Notes: generated from the letters alone by a model not told the origin. A DNA stretch of 64,000 nucleotides from Eretmocerus hayati (GCA_029851415.1 CM056742.1:16285736-16349735); one strand, 5' to 3'. Positions 22,501-31,559 are shown, counted from the stretch's first letter. A program made the numbers and translations.

Positions 22501-24038
22501 GAGAACGGTTACCGATACGTTGCTCAATTAACGTGGTTGTATTCAAGAGTGCTTTTGATCGTGTTGACATTGACACGCTCATAAGTGGCATGTGAGAATA
22601 CTCGAATTTTTATGACTGTAGCTCCACATCTTCCTGGGGCGCGATCGAAGCGGCGCGTACTTTTGCAAGCGCGCAGTGGGTCTCGTGCGCGCCTGACGAT
22701 TGCCGGATTGTTGTTGATGGCATAACTCCGGGTGGTTAGTCATAAAATGTTATTATGGGATCTTTCGGTGCTAAGGCTAGATATTAGTGTCTCAAATAGT
22801 GGCGTTGAATTCTGCAATGGTGTAGCATGCATCTGGACCCGCTGAAAGCATCTGAGTTTAATTCCGAAGAGTCATAGTGATCTATGATCAAAACAGGAAA
22901 ACTTGTGCTAGTGCTACCCTGAGTGTTACTCGTCTAATCCTTCAAACTCATTATCAAAGCTCAATTATCACTGTGGACCATGGAGCAGTGGCTCTAACGT
23001 GCTGTACTTACAAGGGAGCATCAGGTCAGCGGAACACGGATCTTGATGAAACTTTGGAAATCATCTTGTTTTAGTGAAAAATGAAGGTGTCTCCAAGGGT
23101 TAAGTCCAATGCGCCTCCTGACCCGAGATACAGCTATGGTGGTTAGCATTGTTAGTATATCTATATATGTGTCATTTTAACATGGGCCTATATGGGCAAT
23201 GCTAAACTCCATGGCCGTTTCTCGGGATAGGAGGCCCATTGGTCTTAACCCTTGGAGATGCTTTCATTTTTCACCAAAACAAGATGATTCTCAAAGTTAC
23301 ATCAAGATCCGTGTTCCGCAGATCCCTGATGCTCTCCTTGTTAGCAATTTTTCCAAGAGAGTCAGTAAACATGGCAACATTAAAAACTTATACACAAAAT
23401 TCAAAGTGGGTGGATCGCAGTGTCTGATATGCCCACTGTTTTCAGATAAAGCTTTTGAATTTCATGTAGACTTTCAAAGTGTGCAGCTCTGTACTTGAGG
23501 CACAACTAAGGTTGCAATTTATGAGTGAGCTTTGGTGATGAGTGCGAAGGATTGGAAGAAGAACTCAGGGTAGCACTAGCACGAGTTTCCCATATTCGGT
23601 CACGGATCACTATGACTCTCCGATATCAAAGTCAGATGCTTATAGCGGGTCCGGGTGCATGCTATATCACTGCAGAACTCAACGCCACCATTTAATCCAT
23701 TCGCGCCCCTGCTGGGACATTCGTACGACTCGGTCTAAAAGACGAGTTGTTCACTATAAGTCAGGCGAGAACAAATGATCGAAAACTTGTTGTCTAACCC
23801 AAATTGTAGAGTATTGTAGAAGAGTGGGAACAAAATTCAGGGTGCATAATGACCAATCGGCCCTGGTTGGATATGAATTCTAGCCTGAGTAATGATGAAA
23901 AACAAAAAAGCGTACCTCTAGTTTCTTCCAATAAGCGATTATGCAGCAAGACATACCCAACACGTTGTAACTTATTATTCCCACTCCTTCAACAATGTAA
24001 TCGAAATTGTTTGCACCGTGTCGAATGACGAAAATCGC
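1375..24038 (-). CDS. OrA: insect odorant receptor, seven exons, 5' exon not found
   Basis: Odorant receptors are seven-helix ligand-gated cation channel subunits of sensory neuron membranes that work with the co-receptor Orco (family knowledge). Seven minus-strand exons join without frame conflict: 24038-23916, 17518-17401, 5802-5535, 5413-5297, 5230-5140, 1733-1594 and 1528-1375, giving 336 residues. All junctions are GT-AG and intron phases are 0, 1, 2, 2, 0, 2. The last two exons hold the family's C-terminal hallmark: GQEIIDYSERLFESA, then YFSKW, then LKPFVLQAGSVCPLSMESF. The N-terminal exon, expected to hold about 40-60 residues and the first helix, was not identified securely. The reading ends at an in-frame TAG at 1377-1375, where OrB reads CAG and continues 15 residues. 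Either OrA is slightly truncated or it uses the GTAAC donor near 1395 to reach an unseen last exon. Two introns exceed 6 kb because of mobile DNA. Confidence 0.82.
1594..1733 (-). CDS. OrA exon 6
   Basis: Acceptor TTCTAG precedes ATG at 1733, and donor GTACGT follows 1594. It is 140 nt, starting in phase 0 and ending in phase 2. It encodes the sixth helix and the following motif GQEIIDYSERLFES typical of odorant receptors. The intron to exon 7 is only 65 bp. Confidence 0.82.
1734..5139. other. OrA intron, 3.4 kb
   Basis: This is the intron between exons 5 and 6. It contains a partial foldback element at about 1867-2645. I see no coding exon, RNA gene or recognisable element in 2650-5139; several ORFs of 60-105 codons on both strands there have no family resemblance. 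Confidence 0.6.
1867..2645. mobile_element. Partial copy of the 33.9-35.6 kb foldback family
   Basis: It starts with CATTTCGGGGCATTTCAGCC and follows the left arm of the foldback at 33889-35571 throughout, including the segment with CCAAAGTACCCCCAAATATG near 2623-2642. Only one arm is present, so it is half an element. Similarity is clear but diverged, older than the other copy. Confidence 0.7.
5140..5230 (-). CDS. OrA exon 5
   Basis: Acceptor TTGCAAG precedes G at 5230; donor GTGAGT follows TAC at 5140. It is 91 nt: one nucleotide completing Arg, then 30 codons beginning FCTELEGVGNLEL, the start of the fifth helix region. The OrB counterpart (39529-39619) has the same length and phase. Confidence 0.78.
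5297..5413 (-). CDS. OrA exon 4
   Basis: Acceptor GTTTCAG precedes G at 5413; donor GTACGT follows TTGAG at 5297. It encodes the loop before the fifth helix, ending MSQIVILHNRLL, which fits the usual odorant receptor position. It is one codon shorter than the OrB exon, with differences concentrated around the Cys-rich loop (RARCGNSPTGA). Confidence 0.82.
5535..5802 (-). CDS. OrA exon 3
   Basis: Acceptor CGATCAG precedes TT at 5802; donor GTAAGA follows GTGAG at 5535. At 268 nt it is the longest exon. It encodes two hydrophobic segments: one around FIVLPSIPVLCYLLDIYI and one around MSSEIILLAGLTTIFVACV, separated by an extracellular-type loop with HADYIYFKQEDHFW. These correspond to helices 3 and 4. 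Confidence 0.85.
7035..7786. mobile_element. ATCCGGAT-rich element, possibly hAT-like
   Basis: The ends are imperfect inverted copies (AGGACTGGGAACATCC at the left, AGTCCCAGCCCT at the right), reminiscent of hAT termini. Subterminal zones at 7035-7150 and 7655-7770 are dense in the palindromic word ATCCGGAT and variants, which could be transposase binding sites. No transposase is visible and I could not find a convincing 8-bp target duplication. Confidence 0.4.
9443..11111. mobile_element. TA-flanked non-autonomous DNA transposon, 1.67 kb
   Basis: The terminal repeats begin GGGGAGAGCGGGGTATG and end with its reverse complement, and TA flanks both sides (9441-9442 and 11112-11113), as in Tc1/mariner-type insertions. 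There is no transposase ORF. A second copy begins at 55836. That copy lacks about 590 bp present here (about 9830-10420) and is split by the LTR retrotransposon. Confidence 0.85.
11402..12464. mobile_element. TA-flanked inverted-repeat element with GC-rich core
   Basis: The ends are CACTCTAAATCTGAATAAGT and its reverse complement, flanked by TA at 11400-11401 and 12465-12466. Subterminal zones contain many copies of AAGTAGTA/TACTACTT. The core (about 11580-12290) is much richer in G and C than anything around it and has no recognised coding content. The element is non-autonomous. Confidence 0.8.
14482..15303 (+). mobile_element. Decayed Tigger/pogo-type transposon
   Basis: The termini are CAGTAAGACCCGCTTAATG, repeated inverted for 26 bp, with flanking TA at 14480-14481 and 15304-15305, as expected for pogo/Tigger. 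At 822 bp it is far shorter than an autonomous element. Internally the words CTTAATGTTGTCA and TTAATGTTATCA recur near both ends. Confidence 0.88.
14755..15195 (+). pseudogene. Tigger transposase, N-terminal DNA-binding part only
   Basis: The first frame reads a psq/CENP-B type helix-turn-helix (LSLAEKSKLLSNYD, then REAAAKLGNSQPLLCKLLKN). After an in-frame TAA at 14953 the same frame continues with a second DNA-binding domain (ALGRWFTKVRKVDTPVNGPV), the CENP-B/Tc5 helix-turn-helix. It then runs to a TAA near 15195. The DDE catalytic domain is absent. It is inactive. Confidence 0.85.
16221..17140. mobile_element. Tc1-like MITE with long inverted arms
   Basis: Both ends read CACTACCGGTCAAAAGTCTG inward and TA flanks both sides (16219-16220, 17141-17142). 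This is the familiar terminus of Tc1-like elements. The arms of about 340 bp (16221-16563 and 16801-17140) are close inverted copies with a short unrelated centre. There is no transposase. Confidence 0.9.
17401..17518 (-). CDS. OrA exon 2
   Basis: Acceptor ATACTAG precedes CTC at 17518; donor GTAACG follows GCAG at 17401. It has 39 codons plus one nucleotide and reads LRNMLFDASKYWD, then EKEKEICTRFMNMANYV. That is the acidic loop before helix 3 in the family. A second AG four bases downstream would break the frame with the previous exon, so the upstream acceptor was chosen. Confidence 0.8.
19299..20246 (+). pseudogene. R1-like LINE, 3' part of reverse transcriptase ORF
   Basis: It opens in the late part of a non-LTR reverse transcriptase (GELKYLGVWLDDKWSFKKHI), then the post-RT region (RRAALRSIRAYRTVSGDAAC). 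It ends with the Cys-His zinc-knuckle-like motif near the C-terminus (CQSCGDEWDDAEHALF), as in the R1 clade. The usual SIMLYGAPVW motif is readable only in another frame around 19528-19560, so two compensating shifts interrupt it. TGA ends the frame at 20246. 5'-truncated and inactive. Confidence 0.85.
20247..20676 (+). other. Probable LINE 3' UTR or neighbouring repeat
   Basis: An AG-rich stretch (20305-20370) is followed by GC-rich sequence with the word GGCCGGGG. No poly(A) tail or target duplication was found, so the end of the LINE fragment is not defined. It stops where the TA-flanked MITE begins. Confidence 0.35.
20764..20946 (-). mobile_element. Solo-LTR-like (TRIM-type) insertion with tRNA-like core
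   Basis: This 183-bp insertion reads TGTTACGGG...CATAACA on the minus strand, so it has TG...CA ends with short inverted repeats. It is flanked by the 4-bp duplication ATGG (20760-20763, 20947-20950). The uninterrupted opposite arm of the host MITE confirms the borders. In minus-strand order it holds a 7-bp GC hairpin, TATAA (20898-20894), a tRNA-like unit, TTTTT, and AATAAA (20778-20773). That is the anatomy of an LTR with a Pol III-like unit inside. No internal region or second LTR is nearby, hence a solo LTR. Confidence 0.72.
20802..20880 (-). tRNA. tRNA-Lys(CTT)-like sequence within the solo LTR, not a functional tRNA
   Basis: An eight-pair acceptor-like stem (GTGCGGCC with GGCCGCGC) closes it. 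An A-box-like TAGCTCAGTCAA and a B-box-like GGATCGTTTCC are correctly ordered, with CTCTTGATCA in the anticodon region resembling tRNA-Lys(CTT). Extra nucleotides after the acceptor stem, an 8-nt T loop and a poor anticodon stem argue against a real tRNA. A T5 run at 20801-20797 would end Pol III transcription. Confidence 0.55.
21609..22270 (+). pseudogene. R1-like LINE, N-terminal part of reverse transcriptase
   Basis: RT block 1 is readable (AVKRMPNGKAPGLDGILNEA) to about 21830. A frameshift leads to PKGQGGQRPLSMLDNNGKIY and MQFGFRKGHSTVRAI, a stop near 22024, and later the block GIGQGSV (equivalent to GVPQGSV) near 22250. The catalytic YADD box is not reached. It is on the same strand as the 3' fragment at 19299-20246 but lies downstream of it, so the two are separate or rearranged pieces. 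Confidence 0.82.
23028..23321. mobile_element. Foldback MITE, about 294 bp
   Basis: Arms of about 110 bp, from CGGAACACGGATCTTGATG on the left, recur inverted at the right end (CATCAAGATCCGTGTTCCG). The centre contains TGGGCCTATATGGGCAATGC, a word shared in variant form with the foldback at 53828-54164. No clear target duplication was seen. Confidence 0.75.
23916..24038 (-). CDS. OrA exon 1 of those found (second-helix region)
   Basis: Acceptor GATTCACAG precedes GCG at 24038; donor GTACGC follows GAG at 23916. It has 41 codons, phase 0 at both ends: AIFVIRHGANNFDY, then a hydrophobic segment with SYNVLGMSCCIIAYWKKLE. This corresponds to helix 2 of the family and lacks an initiator, so at least one upstream exon must exist. 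Confidence 0.75.
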
Positions 24039-25058
24039 CTGTGAATCAAAATGCAGAGACTGAGAGATTTTCTGGCGAACACTGTAGGCTTAGAAAGAAA
24101 GCTCTACGTCACAGTTGCATAATATTACGGCATGTCAAGTTCTCCTTCGAGTACAGATGCAGCAATCAGAATGTCTAGGTTGTGAGTGACTCAAAGAATT
24201 GTCAAGATCAAAGCCAAATCTGTATCAAATAGTGTCACACTTGATTTCTGTGTCCGCAAAGTGCTGGGTGGATGCGATCATAACCTCGAATCAAAGAACC
24301 AAGAGAAGAGTCTCAGTAACCTCAACCCCCAATAAGCTGATGAAACCCAGCACACCCATATGAATATCTCATGCCTATCAAGAGTGTCTTTACATCACAC
24401 CTCATAGTGAGTTCTGCCTTATTTTGTATATAAGGTTACAATGATCTTCTGTGTTCGAGCTCTAGGAAAGTACTACTTTGGTAACCCAGAACCATAAAAA
24501 AAAGTATACAAAGACATCTGCGGTGGTCGTGCGCACGAATTTGTCAAAATATACTGTTAAATTGGGTGATTATGGTACATTCTCAGTACTTTTTATTTTG
24601 TTTGGCTCGGCGTTCAGGAGTACATTGACAATACCCATTTCTCTTAGTAATAAATCGAAAGCTCACAGCCTCAGCTTTTAATTGACGCCTTGACGGTCTT
24701 CAAAGTTTAATTTGATGTGTCTAGCCGGAGCTAATCAGCAGTCTACGAAGTGTACCAAAGTTCGATTTTGACCGGGCAACTTTGGTACGCTTATGAAATA
24801 TTTCAGTATAAGCCCCCGCGATGCGAGTGAATAATTTTAACCATTCAGGGGTCTTATATTTATCCCTCTCAATCAATTCATAACCTCATAGACCATCACT
24901 CGACTCAAGATCAAGATGAAATGAAAAGAACTTGTCATAGGAGGATGTATTGAAGTTACCCCACCGTAATGCTTCTTACCTAGAGTAGGGTAATTTTGGT
25001 ACACTTTTTCATGGTTTTTTCCCGATTTTTCATTCATTAAAATCCTGCATGTTGTAAA

Positions 25059-26254
25059 TGTCGTAGGCGAATAGGGTTCTCAGGCAGATAGCTATCTTCC
25101 GCAGCGCATAGCTATCAGGCAGCCGATAGGATTCACCACGCAGGAGAAGTCTACCTGGCTGAAATTTGTTGGCCATTAAACTGTTGTTGGGAGAGAAGGC
25201 TATCGACCGGAATCGTTTCAGCCGCATAGCCACTGGGCTAGGATGATGGAATTGGACAAGTCAAGAGTTCTTATTCGACTGAAATGTCCAGTCTGATAGA
25301 CTCGAGAAACTTCATGCATCTATAGGGCTGGTACGATATTACTCTAGACAGATTTGCAGTCGAGATCGACATTGGCGATACTATCAATCGATGATGTGCC
25401 GAAAAATCTATCAATATCTCTGAGGAGAGCACTGACAGCTCAATCTTCAACTGGTGGACAGGGACTCAAAAAATGCAATTGTCAAGCTAATGCCATCCAA
25501 TGTAAGACAAAACGATGTGCTTGTTTCAAATAGAAAATTGTGAGCGACTCGAGATTCCACAAGAGTTATACTTGTTGTAATAAGTAAACTGAATCTTGGG
25601 TAGAAAATAATATTTTCTAAATTCGAGCTATGAATAATGCGATAGAATAAACTGTGAATTTCCTTGAACGTTCGGGATCCATTATCATGAACTCTTCCCT
25701 GGTAGAAATGTGACCAAATTTTTTGGTCACCTATATGCAATATATACCTAGATATAGTGACAATGCAATTAGGTTAGACTTGGCCAGTTTTTGGCAAAAA
25801 AATACTCACCATTCCTACCAGGGTTCCTAGTTGATTTTCAATAGAAGATCTCCATAATCACAAATCCATATTTTTGGAGTGAATTTGTATGATGTTTGGA
25901 TTTTGACAGTGATCGCCGAGACATGGACGTAGCCACCGCAGCACTGTAGAAGAGCATGAATCCTATCGGCCTGAAGTGGAACCAGCCCGATAGACGCTTG
26001 AAGTATCTCGAGTCTATCAGCCTGACCATTTTAGTCGAATAGAAACTCTCGACTTGTCCAATTGTATCATCCTAGCCCCGTGGCTATGTGGCTGAAACGC
26101 TCCCGGACGATAGCCTTCTCTCCCAACACCAGTCTATCGGCCTACGAATTTCAGCCGGATAGACTTCTCCCGCGTCGTGAATCCTATTGGCCGCCCGATA
26201 GCTATGCGCCGCGGAAGATAGCTATCTGGCTGAGAATCCTATTCGCCTACGACA
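25059..26254. mobile_element. Ginger-like DNA transposon, decayed
   Basis: The ends are TGTCGTAGGCGAATAGG and its reverse complement, so TG...CA, with a 4-bp duplication TAAA (25055-25058, 26255-26258). The OrB locus has the empty site (TGTAAATACCCC near 52019), which proves the borders. Long inverted arms (about 260 bp) rich in GATAGCTATC-type words surround a decayed core. TGT ends and 4-bp duplications are features of Ginger1-type integrase-related transposons. Confidence 0.75.
25440..25575 (+). pseudogene. Cys-rich C-terminal tail of an integrase-type transposon protein
   Basis: One frame reads GGQGLKKCNCQ, QCKTKRCACFK, a TAG, and then SRFHKSYTCCNK. This matches the cysteine-rich tail that follows the integrase in KRBA2-like/Ginger-type proteins, from my memory of the family. 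It is a short, stop-containing remnant inside the Ginger-like element; no DDE core is visible. Confidence 0.5.
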
Positions 26255-26599
26255 TAAATACCCCAATGCGGAACGATGGTTTCTCCAATATGGTGATATA
26301 TGTCGTCGAAATGTACCGTAACTGGACCACTCGCGTATCGCTACGAAATCAGTCTTTTTCGCAAAAAGCTCCAGTAATCACCCACAATCATCCACGTGGG
26401 ATTCATAGGATGAAAACATTGTTCATGGAGGCTACAAATGGGGAGAGAAGGTTACAGAGCTATTTGCTTTGCCAAACGCGGATTTGGAAGTCATGCTTTA
26501 GGGGTGTACCAAAGTTGCACCCACTATACCAAAATCACCCAATTTGACGGTATGGTATCAGGGAGGCTGGTGACTCATACCTGTGGTATAGCAATGGAT

Positions 26600-27188
26600 A
26601 AGTTTAATGCCAAATACAGGACGAGACCCACACGTCTGACTGCCGTAGACTGAAGTGGATTCGTTCCAGAAAGTGACGTTAGCAACAGAGGGATAAAACA
26701 GTAGCGATCTTCGAGAACCCCCATCTCATCTACTTTTTCTGAAAAAATGCTCAAGTATCAGTCGGCACAATATCAATCCAAAATTTTTTAAACAACCTGG
26801 AATGGTCTTCTCGAGACTTCGTTTTACTTTCATTCTGTTCCGGTGATAGTTTAGAATTTTTTTCGAAAGTAGCAATTGACTAGATAGCGTGCATTCTTGC
26901 GTTTCATTATTTGCGTTCTTACTTCACATCGGAATCCAATCTTGAAAGTGGGTGCGAAAGCTCACATGATTTTGTGACAGGTATTATCGGATGGCTCTAT
27001 GCTGTAGTAATGCCCTCAATGATTCAAATATTGCTTGATTTTTTAGTCCTTACCTACTGAACGGCCCTAATGTTCTTATTTCACATGCTGTATCAGAAGC
27101 TATTCCATACGCGGCGAGGTTTCTTACGCATTTACTCTCCAATAGCAGGTTCAAAGATCCAGAGCAGTTCCATAAATGACTCCCCGAT
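26600..27188. other. Duplicated upstream sequence, no recognised gene
   Basis: It is nearly identical to 52420-52990 in the OrB locus. A short plus-strand frame ending FKDPEQFHK and TGA is open in both copies but resembles no family I know. A minus-strand donor-like AG|GTAAGG lies near 27053. Confidence 0.4.
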
Positions 27189-27191
27189 GAG

Positions 27192-29557
27192 TAGTCCGGC
27201 GGCCGAGCATGGTTCCGTAGCATTTTGGATGTGACCGGACAAAAGTTGTGTATTCCCATGTATTTTGACCCGCTGAATCCGATTCTCGATGGTGGAAAGT
27301 CGGAAAAGTGGGCCAAAAATTGTTATTAACAAATTATTGTTAACAATCGTAAAATTGATTTTTTCGCTCCGGAAAAATTTTTTCTATATTTTTTGGCACG
27401 TTTCAAACAAAAAAGGTTTCTACAAAAATTTCATGAAAATGCACTGTTTTCCCGTGAAAAATTCGCAAAGTTTCAAAAAACACGATTTTTACAATTTTGC
27501 AACAATTGTTGCTCGGCGGTGCAACGGAATTTTTTGATCCACCATGGCGCAAATTGATCCTTGAAGCCTCTCCTACTGATAGAAACCCCAACGAAGTCAG
27601 TATGCTACCTCCTGTGAGTGTAAAAACGCCGAGAGCGACCCTCTATTTTTGGTGCATTTCTCGCTATACATACACTTACCCATATATACCCAAGCTCGCG
27701 ACATGATTCCCTTCCGTGGGCTTTGTGCGCTAGGGTCACATGTAGACAAATAGTTCCTCGTATTTTCGCGTACGTGTGTGTGAAAACTTCTTGGGAAACT
27801 CTTGGAAAATTTCGGAAAATTCATTGTAAAAAATTGTATAAAAAACACGAAATTGACTCTGATAAAACAAGAACGCTGTGACCTCTTTCAGTGGAACGGT
27901 TCAGGAGATTTTGGGAGAATACAACAGTCATCAATGATTCTCACGTTGGATGTATGACATACGCGTTTATATCAGCGTCGAATCAAACTAAATCTTTTGA
28001 TCCGAATACCGGGTACTATAGTAGGGAAAAAATACTTTCATGCACTGGGGTGAATATTAGTATGTCAAGAATTGATTATAAAATCATGAAGATGCTACTT
28101 TATTCTTGCATTTCTGACCTCTTTGGCAAAAGCGAAACGAGCAACAATTTACTCCAGGTGCTACACATACACAAGTTGATTCAGAGCAAACCTGATGGCC
28201 CTGGCAACTTGGGATCAACTCTGATGGTGGTGGAGTGAGAATTTCCACCCTAGAAGGTACCATCGCGCCATCTTTTAAAACATACCCAAATTCCAACGGA
28301 TTAAGCACTATAGCATCTGGTCGCTTATACGTGTTGATACCAGTCCTCCGCGCCGTTGGACACTTCATTTGAGCGATCTGTTATTTCAACTTATACTTAG
28401 TATCAATTTCTTGTGGTGACTAGAATTTTTACTGATGGGTGGAACTGCATTGTTGGGAATGTGCTTCGCTTCTTTTGAGCAAGTTCAATCCAGCCAGAAG
28501 TTCGCGCGCAGCACAACTTCTCACGGCGGGAGATTTGAATTCTCACATGGAACATAGTATGGTAGAACTTGCTGACAACGGAGAAATCGGAGGAAATGCT
28601 TCTCTCTTTTATCAAATAATTGTTATAGCGCTGTTGATATCATACAATTTGTAGAGTAATCATCGAAGTTGGGAAAATTTGCATCATTGTTGAAATCAAG
28701 GTCTGTACGTATCAATATCATTGAGGTCACCACGACTCGGTATTCAGATCAAAAGATTTAGTTTGATTCGACGCTGATATAAACGCGTATGTCATACATC
28801 CAACGTGAAAATCATTGATGACTGTTGTATTCTCCCAAAATCTCCTGAACCGTTCTACTCAAAGAGGTCACAGCGTTCTTGTTTTATCAGAGTCAATTTC
28901 GTGTTTTTTATACAATTTTTTACAATGAATTTTCCGAAATTTTCCAAGAGTTTCCCAAGAAGTTTTCACACACACGTACGCGAAAATACGAGGAATTATT
29001 TGTCTACATGTGACCCTAGCGCACAAAGCCCACGGAAGGGAATCATGTCGCGAGCTTGGGTATATATGGGTAAGTGTATGTATAGCGAGAAATGCACCAA
29101 AAATAGAGGGTCGCTCTCGGCGTTTTTACACTCACAGGAGGTAGCATACTGACTTCGTTGGGGTTTCTATCAGTAGGAGAGGCTTCAAGGATCAATTTGC
29201 GCCATGGTGGATCAAAAAATTCCGTTGCACCGCCGAGCAACAATTGTTGCAAAATTGTAAAAATCGTGTTTTTTGAAACTTTGCGAATTTTTCACGGGAA
29301 AACAGTGCATTTTCATGAAATTTTTGTAGAGATCTTTTTTGTTTGAAATGTGCCAAAAAATATAGAAAAAATTTTTCCGGAGCGAAAAAATCAATTTTAC
29401 GATTGTTAACAATAATTTGTTAATAACAATTTTTGGCCCACTTTTCCGACTTTCCACCATCGAAAATCGGATTCAGCGGGTCAAAATACATGGGAATACA
29501 CAACTTTTGTCCGGTCACATCCAAAATGCTACGGAACCATGCTCGGCCGCCGGACTA
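27192..29557. mobile_element. 2.4-kb long-inverted-repeat element, absent from OrB
   Basis: The ends are TAGTCCGGCGGCCGAGC and its reverse complement. A 3-bp GAG is duplicated on both sides (27189-27191, 29558-29560), and the OrB locus shows the empty site (GATGAGTGGCTTGG near 53006). The arms are about 820 bp each (27192-28014, 28736-29557) with very few differences, around a 720-bp unique core. It arrived after the locus duplication. The superfamily is not certain; a 3-bp duplication would fit CACTA or PIF/Harbinger types, but the termini are not theirs. Confidence 0.85.
28084..28368 (-). pseudogene. Fragment of transposon protein with Cys-rich tail
   Basis: In the core of the inverted-repeat element the minus strand reads RPDAIVLNPLEFGYVLKDG, then LTPPPSELIPSC, followed by many cysteines (CSESTCVCVAPGVNCCSFRFC). 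This fits the end of transposon-encoded proteins in which a PPAPEE-type linker precedes a Cys-rich module. The upstream catalytic part is missing, so it is a remnant. Confidence 0.5.
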
Positions 29558-29559
29558 GA

Positions 29560-31403
29560 GTGGCTTGGCCTCCTGATGGTCACATTTGTAACCGCTGCGG
29601 TGTCGAAATTAAAGACTTTGACGTGGATAGGCTTGTAATCAGTCTGGATATCAGATTATCATGGACTCTCTGCGTAAAAGCAGTTTTAAAAAATCGCAGG
29701 CCTCTAATCGTACGCCGAATCACTCTACAAAGCTAAATTATTAATGATAATATGAAACGACCTATGTCTGCAATTCGACCGAAGAAAAATGCTGATTTCA
29801 TTTGTGAGCTCAATCGTTCAAATTTGTTGGGAGAATCTGTTTCTTTGCTCCGTCGCTTGAATTTGAGACTTATCGAGAAACTATCTGCCAATTTTGGCTC
29901 TTTCCTGAAATTTGAATTGTCAACCTATATTAGACGGGAAATTTCCGATTTCCGCCATAAGTTCTAGAATTGTTGAATGAAATTATACACCCCTAGTCAG
30001 GGGCGGTCGTTATACCGAGCACCCCTACCAACAAGAAACGGGCTGCGTCATCAAATCTTTCAATCTTGTCATTCAATTTTCCAAAGTTGGTTTCCTATCG
30101 TTTGCCGACGCACTAAGCACGTATAAAATATCAAATTGGCTCTGAAAGTGTCCTTGACTTGAGAAATTATATTATCAAATCGAAATCTATTTCCTTCACG
30201 TCTTGGCTCCGAAATCGGTCGGTCGATATTCTTATTGCTTCCAGCGGAGAAAATACCACGTATCCGTACTTCGTTGCAGAAACGAGCCTCTTCCGCAACT
30301 TGGTACATATAAAACTATTTTTGTGCTCTGAGCACAGAGAAAATATCGAGAAAAACTGTCCACATAATAGGTACTTACAAGGGGAGGACCAGGTGTCTGG
30401 ATTACAAATTTCGTCCGAATTTTTTTCACGGTTCTGTACTACCTAGAATATGAAAAATCTAGAGTAACTCTGTCAAATGGATCTCTTGTCTAAAGATACA
30501 GGCAATGAGATTATCATTGCTCATATAAGCCCATGTTAAACATTTGTAAATATAGATGACGTAACTCAGATTATAAAAAATTAACAAGAAAAAAAATGGT
30601 GTAGAAATATAGTCTTCATTTTTTTAGAAACACAACTTTCTTTTCAAGCGAAATTTTTGGACAAACGCGAGTTCTATTTGTCAAAAATTCACAACGGATG
30701 CGAATAAATGTGACATTTATTTGTAAGTGAGTTAGACGTTTAGTCGAATATAAATATTTTGTGTTAATTAATCGACATAATGTTTAAATATTTCTCTGAT
30801 ATTAACAACTCTTACTACAATATAAGACATAATATAATATATTCGTCGAAGAATACGCAAATATAGGAGCTTTCTCAACATTTTGATTAAACAAAAATTC
30901 TTTTTGTTTTTAAAATTGTGACTATCGCTGGTCCTGTGATCCTGGATACTCGCCATACTATTTTATCATATTCTATACGCATTAGGAGATTGTATGGAAA
31001 CATCCATAGTTTCGAATCACGATGAAAATCGCTGGTGACACTACCTCTCATCAATATCTTCGAAAATGTTCAAACCTTGTAATCACCCCTTTCCTGTCAT
31101 TAGAATCTCTGGGATATAGTGAATTGACATCGATTCTCATTTAAGATTCTGTTTATAGAGTTCCTTGGCGACGGCGTGAACGAAATTATGGGTCACGAAT
31201 CGCGCAGCTATGGATCATTCCAAAGTTATACATGGATGAAAACAGCAGCGTGTTATCAAAGTACTTGGTGCGGACTATTTTTATAACTATCACAGAGTCC
31301 CTCAGATACCCCGTTCCCATTCTCAACTAAATCAATATTTCACCGATCGATGATAAATTCTCGTAACTGTTGGAATTTAGTCATCGGCTCTTGACTGCTA
31401 TAA
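29560..31403. other. Duplicated sequence upstream of OrA plus half a foldback
   Basis: 29560-30450 is nearly identical to 53010-53940. It ends in one arm of the foldback MITE that is complete at 53828-54164 (here 30378-30553). From 30560 to 31250 nothing is recognised; the sequence is AT-rich. Confidence 0.5.
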
Positions 31404-31559
31404 TTAGATAGTGTCCTCTAGGGGGTAGTAATTAGAGACGATAGACATAAAATATAATTTTATTACAATATTCAGCAACATAAGGAATATAGGTATCGAT
31501 TTCCTCAAAGAGGATGTGGTAAAACACTTCAAAGTTATATCTAGATGAAGGTGCAACAT
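31404..31559 (-). other. Weak candidate for N-terminal Or exon (OrA side)
   Basis: A 51-codon minus-strand frame from ATG at 31559 parallels the frame starting at 55503. Shared residues include M-x-H-x-x-L-D-I, SS-x-R-x-SI and LYF-x-SI. It is hydrophobic at the end, as a first helix would be. A GT follows ATC (SI) in phase 0 in both, matching the phase the next exon needs, but here the donor is a poor GTCTCT. It could be chance. Confidence 0.25.

Larger units (their letters stand above)
17519..23915. other. OrA intron, 6.4 kb
   Basis: It contains the two LINE fragments, the TA-flanked MITE with its solo-LTR-like insertion, and the foldback at 23028-23321. Stretches 17520-19250 and 22280-23020 hold nothing I recognise, apart from homology of 17520-18060 to the OrB locus (47290-47640, 49285-49400). 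A GA-rich run at 19255-19300 borders the first LINE fragment. Confidence 0.6.
24559..26546. mobile_element. Inverted-repeat element pre-dating the locus duplication
   Basis: Ends AAATTGGGTGATTATGGTA and TACCAAAATCACCCAATTT are inverted copies. The same element sits at 51353-52364 in the OrB locus, so it was there before the duplication. Both copies contain repeated ACTTTGGTAC/GTACCAAAGT words. This copy is larger mainly because of the Ginger-like insertion inside it. Confidence 0.65.

Noticed and set aside
29212..29460. Open frames mirrored in the arms of the 2.4-kb element
   Set aside because: They are explained by the inverted repeat; composition is AT-rich low complexity and no domain is seen.
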